From Promethearchaeati archaeon (GTDB lineage Archaea; Asgardarchaeota; Heimdallarchaeia; Heimdallarchaeales; Heimdallarchaeaceae): 64,000 bases of DNA. Shown here piece by piece: positions 60,069-64,000 of this stretch. The stretch covers positions 224,009 to 288,008 of the forward strand of contig JABLTJ010000001.1 in assembly GCA_013166775.1 (NCBI GenBank), read 5' to 3'. Made by a program: the position numbers and the translations under genes. Positions within the stretch are counted from its first letter, which is position 1. The number at the start of each line of letters is the position of its first letter. Below the pieces are notes generated by a model that worked only from the letters and a program-made list of their open reading frames with translations, was not told where the DNA came from and searched no databases.

Positions 60069-62747
60069 ATGAAGGATTCCAAGAATCGATATAACAAGAA
60101 AAGGAATCCCTCATACTCATCAGATTCTGAAGCAAACGAACGAATTACGAAGTCTTGGATAAAATCAATTATATCTTATATTGTCACTTTAATTGTAGGA
60201 TTAACAGCTTTTTTCTTCCTTTTTCCAGAATTAATCTCCAAAATTTTTCCTTCTTTCTCTCTAGCTAGTTCTTCTTTTATCACCAAATTAAGGGATGCAT
60301 TAAGTACTCCATTGCTAAGAGTAATTTTGAGTATAGGGTTGATTATCCTCCTCATACTAGTTCTCTGGAACTATTCTCCTTATGTCATAACTAGTAATAA
60401 AGAAGTGTTCTGTCAGCGAAAGGTATTTTTCCCATTTTTTTGTAAAGTCAGCAGTATTTTACTAGTTTCTCAAGTAGAAAGTGATAACACAAATAGACAA
60501 TACTATGCTTTTAAAATACATGAGAGTTTCAGTCAATCGTTAGCTTTCAACATTAGTCATATTCAAATGGCAATATCAAACTTCGAATCCATTGTTAGTA
60601 TATACTTTATACTTACACTGAAAGGTTTTGTCAGAAAGAATCTTGTAAAAAGAATACAAAAGAATTTGTTATTTCTTTCCAATTCGCTTAACACTTATTA
60701 TGATAGTTCTAGTGAGATTCTAACTTTTGAACAGACAAGGTTGCTATTTCAGAATCTTAAAGAAATGAAAATCAAAAACCAATTAGATATTTCATCCACA
60801 GAAGAAATCGATCTAGATGTACCAGAACTATTATACAAGACAATCTCAAATGAGAATTTATCGAATATCACTTTGTTATTAGATGTAAAGAGAGAGAAGA
60901 AGAAATCTACCAATTTCTTCTTGCAATTACATTCCCTTTCCAATGATAAACAAACTTTAGAATATTTTACTAGTGCAACAGGTTTCACCAAAAAACATCG
61001 AATATCAAGAGTAAAGAAAAGGCTAACAATTTTATCTGAAAAACTGAAAAATTACCTGCATCTACCTTTTGATTATCAAGGATCTGTTTTTGTTTTACAG
61101 CCAAGGAGAAAGAAAACCTCCCAGCATCAACAATCTGTTCTTTTGGGGTATGAGTACAAAGGAATACTAACAGATGAGATCTTTATTGATGTTGGAGAGT
61201 TGCTCTACAATGTTGAGATTTATGGTATGATAGGAAGAGGGAAAACACGTTTAGTTAGCAGCATGATTGATCAACTCATAAGTTTCGAAACTCCATGTTT
61301 AATTTTTGATATCAAGGGGGAATATGCTGCTACGTTTGTAGATGATCCCAACGTGGAAATTTATACAATAGGAGAACCCCATCCATTATGCATAAATTTG
61401 TTTGACACTAAAGACGAAGACGATGTACGGAGCACTCTCTTAATCATTGAAGAGATGATGGTAACTTCCAATCAAGAATTTAGTGCGTCTATGAAGAATC
61501 TCTTTGAAACAGCTCTGTTCTTAACACATACAGCTGTTGAAAGAACCTTAGAAACTTATGTTGAAAAGTTGATTACTCTTGCAAAGGAAACTCGTCATAT
61601 TGCTTCAATTCAACACACTCTAGATGCTGTTCTAAACAGATTAAATTTTATCTTCAATCCAATCAGTTTTGAGATACTTGGGGTGAAAGAGAATAATCTG
61701 GACTTCGAATTATTAGAGAAAGGAAAAAGCATTATTCTTGATTTAAGTCAATTTCAAAAACGAGCTGCTAGACCTTCTGATATTTATCTTGTCTGTAATC
61801 TCATACTGAAAATGTTTTATCGTTATGTTAATTCAAAAAATAATGCAGACCAAGGTTTACAGTATGTAGTGGTTTTAGAAGAAGCTGTTAATATTATCCC
61901 TCAATTCTATAACACACCGAGTTCTGCAACTCTGATAACTGCTGAAAATAATTTCTTACTTGGGAGAAGTTTGGGGATTGGACATATTACAGTCTCACAG
62001 TTATGGACGAGTGTAAGTAATATTGTTCATGGCAACTCATCAACCAAGATAGTTTTTCGATCAGGTCAAGGAGTAGAGAAAATTGCTGATGCATTAAATC
62101 TTCAAGAAGAACAGCACAAACGTATTCAACAACTTCCTATTCGAAACTGCTTCGTTTGGATAGATGGTCAAGACCAAGCAATTGAGATGACAACTGCAGA
62201 TTTTACACTTAATCCTCTCAACTATACACTTTATATTCAAATTCTTAAAAGAAAATATCCTTCCTTTGTTTATCCCAAATTGTATAACAGTTTTATTGAT
62301 ATGCGAACCACACTTTATGCGAATCTTAGTAAACAAACAAACCAAAACAAAAAACGAAAATCAAACATAAACAAAAAATCCCAAAATAAGGAGATTAAAG
62401 GTAAGTCTCCAACTGCTGAGAAAACTTCTACTAAACCATCAACAGAAGTATTTTCCAAAGAAAAACAAGAAGAGAAAGATGATATTTGTGACACTTTTTG
62501 TTCATCAAATAGAAATAAAGAAGCCTGTATAAGCAGTAAGAAGAATGCACAACTCATTTCTTCAATTATATTAAAACGATACTCTAGCTTTGAAATTGAG
62601 CAAGCCATTCTTGGAAACTCACATACAACAATAGAAGATTTACTCAATAAAGTTATTTTGGAGAAAAAGTTAGAAAATACTGAACAGGTGCTTTTCTGTT
62701 CTCAAAGAGAATTAACTAATCATTTAATGAGTAAAGATTTGTCATAA
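60069..62747 (+). CDS. Membrane-anchored HerA/VirB4-type ATPase
   Basis: An 892-residue protein with two N-terminal membrane helices (near SIISYIVTLIVGLTAFFFLF and LLRVILSIGLIILLILVLW), a 270-residue linker domain, then a RecA-fold motor. Walker A is GMIGRGKTRLVS, with FDIKGEYAATF after it. Walker B is QYVVVLEEAVNIIPQ, and a late GIGHITVSQLWTS segment resembles the sensor region of HerA, FtsK and TraG. A low-complexity Lys/Asn/Ser linker leads to a C-terminal helical domain. Relatives move DNA through membranes or act in defence. ATG 60069 with GTGAT upstream is preferred over 60063 and 60003. Confidence 0.8.
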   Translation: MKDSKNRYNKKRNPSYSSDSEANERITKSWIKSIISYIVTLIVGLTAFFFLFPELISKIFPSFSLASSSFITKLRDALSTPLLRVILSIGLIILLILVLWNYSPYVITSNKEVFCQRKVFFPFFCKVSSILLVSQVESDNTNRQYYAFKIHESFSQSLAFNISHIQMAISNFESIVSIYFILTLKGFVRKNLVKRIQKNLLFLSNSLNTYYDSSSEILTFEQTRLLFQNLKEMKIKNQLDISSTEEIDLDVPELLYKTISNENLSNITLLLDVKREKKKSTNFFLQLHSLSNDKQTLEYFTSATGFTKKHRISRVKKRLTILSEKLKNYLHLPFDYQGSVFVLQPRRKKTSQHQQSVLLGYEYKGILTDEIFIDVGELLYNVEIYGMIGRGKTRLVSSMIDQLISFETPCLIFDIKGEYAATFVDDPNVEIYTIGEPHPLCINLFDTKDEDDVRSTLLIIEEMMVTSNQEFSASMKNLFETALFLTHTAVERTLETYVEKLITLAKETRHIASIQHTLDAVLNRLNFIFNPISFEILGVKENNLDFELLEKGKSIILDLSQFQKRAARPSDIYLVCNLILKMFYRYVNSKNNADQGLQYVVVLEEAVNIIPQFYNTPSSATLITAENNFLLGRSLGIGHITVSQLWTSVSNIVHGNSSTKIVFRSGQGVEKIADALNLQEEQHKRIQQLPIRNCFVWIDGQDQAIEMTTADFTLNPLNYTLYIQILKRKYPSFVYPKLYNSFIDMRTTLYANLSKQTNQNKKRKSNINKKSQNKEIKGKSPTAEKTSTKPSTEVFSKEKQEEKDDICDTFCSSNRNKEACISSKKNAQLISSIILKRYSSFEIEQAILGNSHTTIEDLLNKVILEKKLENTEQVLFCSQRELTNHLMSKDLS

Positions 62748-62848
62748 AATTTCTTTAAAAAAACCAATATAAAAATAACACATTTCCAACATTATTCTCC
62801 ACTTAATTTTGATTACAAATATCTTTGAATAAATTAAAGCAATATAAT

Positions 62849-62908
62849 GGAGCTAGCAATTAATTTCCTTTAAACTGAAGGTGTATTAAAGGTAGTAAAG
62901 CTAGCTCC
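62849..62908. repeat. Nested inverted repeat, possible structured RNA
   Basis: GGAGCTAGC at 62849-62857 pairs perfectly with GCTAGCTCC at 62900-62908. Within it, CCTTTAA at 62867-62873 pairs with TTAAAGG at 62886-62892, leaving a 12-nt loop that carries GAAGGTG. The loop and its 3' flank (GAAGGTGTATTA, then GGTAGTA) are nearly the same as the ribosome-binding and start region of the gene at 63099. It could be a structured leader, a decoy or a DNA site. Confidence 0.5.
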
Positions 62909-63098
62909 AGAGATAGTAAGAATTATTAATTATTTAATCCTTTCATTATTAGCAATTTGTTACTTTATTGCTTATTTTATCACTTTTGGAAAATCTTAAC
63001 ATAAATTTGAAATATTCGTAGATAAGATTTAAATATCTGTAAAGATATAACATTACGATTCGATTTTTCGAATCATAATTGAACGGAAGGTGTATTAA

Positions 63099-63707
63099 TT
63101 GGTAGTAATAAGACGAACGAGATCTATCTTAGTTTTAACACTTTTAATTATTTCATCTATAGTAATAACAAGTACAATGAACACATTAGCTACTGATCCA
63201 AATGAAGTTGATGTAACAATAGTATTTTACAAACTTAAATGGTTTACTCAAGATTCAGATGCTGGTAAAGGAGATATATATTTCACGATATCACACTCAA
63301 CAACTCAAACATCAGGTGTTGCTACAAATGATTATGAAGATGGTCCATCTGCAGAATATGTATTGAATAATAATGATTTCGATGGTAGTGGATATTATGA
63401 CAAAGAGTATAATAACATTCGACTTAATGTTGGACTATTGGATTGGATAATTATAGTCTGGGATGAAGATAATGGAGATGATGCATTACTTTTTGAAGCA
63501 AGGTTAACTGTCAAAGATACAGATACTACTGGAATAAGACAATTCAATGATGTATGGACTTATGCTGAATGGGATTTTCCGTATATTGAAGTTGAAACAT
63601 ACGAAAATAGCTATCTGAAATTCGATTGGTTAGACGGAAGAAGGAAATCTTATGGCAATTACTATAATGGTTTAATCCTTAAGGTAACATTGGATTATCA
63701 TACATAA
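63099..63707 (+). CDS. Secreted hypothetical protein
   Basis: A 202-residue exported protein. The N-terminal signal peptide (basic RRTRS, then a hydrophobic core through [11 protein letters not shown], cleavage near NTLA) is followed by a beta-rich, acidic, Tyr/Asp-rich domain with no enzymatic motif. No C-terminal anchor is seen, so it may be released or bound to other surface proteins. The start is TTG 63099, supported by an excellent GGAAGGTG Shine-Dalgarno sequence 6 bp before it. A TATA-like AGATTTAAATATC lies about 70 bp upstream. Confidence 0.7.
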   Translation: MVVIRRTRSILVLTLLIISSIVITSTMNTLATDPNEVDVTIVFYKLKWFTQDSDAGKGDIYFTISHSTTQTSGVATNDYEDGPSAEYVLNNNDFDGSGYYDKEYNNIRLNVGLLDWIIIVWDEDNGDDALLFEARLTVKDTDTTGIRQFNDVWTYAEWDFPYIEVETYENSYLKFDWLDGRRKSYGNYYNGLILKVTLDYHT

Positions 63708-63753
63708 AAGTGTTAAACTATCAAAAAAAAATTCAGAATGAAAGGGTAAAAGC

Positions 63754-63775
63754 TTTTGTTCTTTTTTTTCTTTTT
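63754..63775 (+). terminator. T-rich terminator
   Basis: A T-rich run about 50 bp after the stop of the secreted-protein gene, likely ending its transcript before the next gene. Confidence 0.45.
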
Positions 63776-63849
63776 CAATAGATTGTAGAAGGAAGTACAA
63801 AGTAAATAGGCAATATTTAAATTGGTGATAAATATACCTTGGATTTGAG

Positions 63850-64000
63850 ATGATGAAGGGAAAAGGTAGAAATAAAACAGTTCTTTTACTTTTTATACCT
63901 CTTTTATTCTCAACTATAAGTACATTTCTTGTTTATTCAGGGCATTTTAGTAACTACTATGCTAGTTATAACAATCTTTTGCAAACAACATTCCCTGATT
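63850..64000 (+). CDS. Secreted or membrane protein, N-terminal fragment
   Basis: Begins at ATG 63850 (or the next ATG) and runs off the right edge after about 50 codons. The visible part has a basic start (MMKGKGRNK) followed by a hydrophobic core (TVLLLFIPLLFSTISTFLVY), so it is a signal peptide or membrane anchor. The residues after it are Tyr/Asn-rich, similar in feel to the preceding secreted protein. TTTAAATTGGTGATAAATATACC upstream holds a TATA-like element. Function unknown. Confidence 0.6.
   Translation, partial: MMKGKGRNKTVLLLFIPLLFSTISTFLVYSGHFSNYYASYNNLLQTTFPD

Noticed and set aside
62892..62999. Open frame encoding a short hydrophobic peptide after the nested hairpin
   Set aside because: The frame is closed upstream at 62871 and contains no ATG, GTG or TTG before the hydrophobic part, so translation is not supported.
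1..64000. tRNA, rRNA, CRISPR array or insertion sequence
   Set aside because: Intergenic gaps were read for cloverleaf arms, regularly spaced repeats and transposase motifs, and none was seen; an intron-containing tRNA could still be missed by eye.

Overview
This window most likely comes from an Asgard (Promethearchaeota) archaeon, perhaps of the Heimdallarchaeia side; the sub-lineage is only a guess. The DNA is AT-rich and carries archaeal housekeeping genes: prefoldin beta next to a DUF3194-like protein and a DHH phosphoesterase, archaeal-type LeuRS and ProRS, ApgM, and A/V-type ATPase subunits I, C and K. These sit beside eukaryotic-signature genes: a close actin homologue (33712-34848), a Roadblock/LC7 protein (41744-42127), a B-box-like zinc-finger protein (47524-48915) and an ESCRT cluster of two ESCRT-III proteins, a Vps4-type ATPase and a Vps25-type ESCRT-II subunit (49801-53161). 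No rRNA, tRNA, CRISPR array or insertion sequence was seen.

Layout. 1-34.8 kb is mainly metabolic and housekeeping: DNA alkyl repair, Mrp ATPase, an FAD oxidoreductase, a FakA-like DhaL protein, LeuRS, a 7TM protein with an extra soluble domain, ThrRS, an MFS transporter, an M20 peptidase, TldD and (farther on) TldE, an aminotransferase fused to an SCP2-like domain, TspO-like and MscL-like membrane proteins, DegV/FakB, several PLP enzymes, thymidylate kinase, an ECF transporter core, the DHH/DUF3194/prefoldin group and actin. 35-49.7 kb holds an oligopeptide-type binding protein that looks circularly permuted, ATPase subunit I with a duplicated cytoplasmic half, subunit C, Roadblock, ProRS, ApgM, a DMT transporter, an aminotransferase, the B-box protein and the ATPase proteolipid. 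49.8-53.2 kb is the ESCRT cluster. Both ESCRT-III proteins end in MIM1-like motifs and the ATPase begins with a MIT domain, so the recruitment logic of eukaryotic ESCRT can be read directly from the sequence.

53.2-64 kb is accessory in character: a Cys-rich protein; a compact three-gene operon (sigma-region-4-like HTH protein, small protein, Zc3h12a/NYN-type RNase) whose TATA box lies between two identical 24-bp repeats; a SAP-SAP-PD-(D/E)XK nuclease; a HEPN-like protein; another PD-(D/E)XK-like protein; a membrane-anchored HerA/VirB4-type ATPase; and secreted proteins. It could be a defence or stress island. The three-gene operon is the best candidate here for an undescribed system.

Expression signals. 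Many first genes have a TATA-like box about 25-40 bp before the start codon and appear leaderless, whereas downstream or operon genes often carry a GGTGA(T/G) Shine-Dalgarno sequence close to the start. That difference was used to choose several starts.
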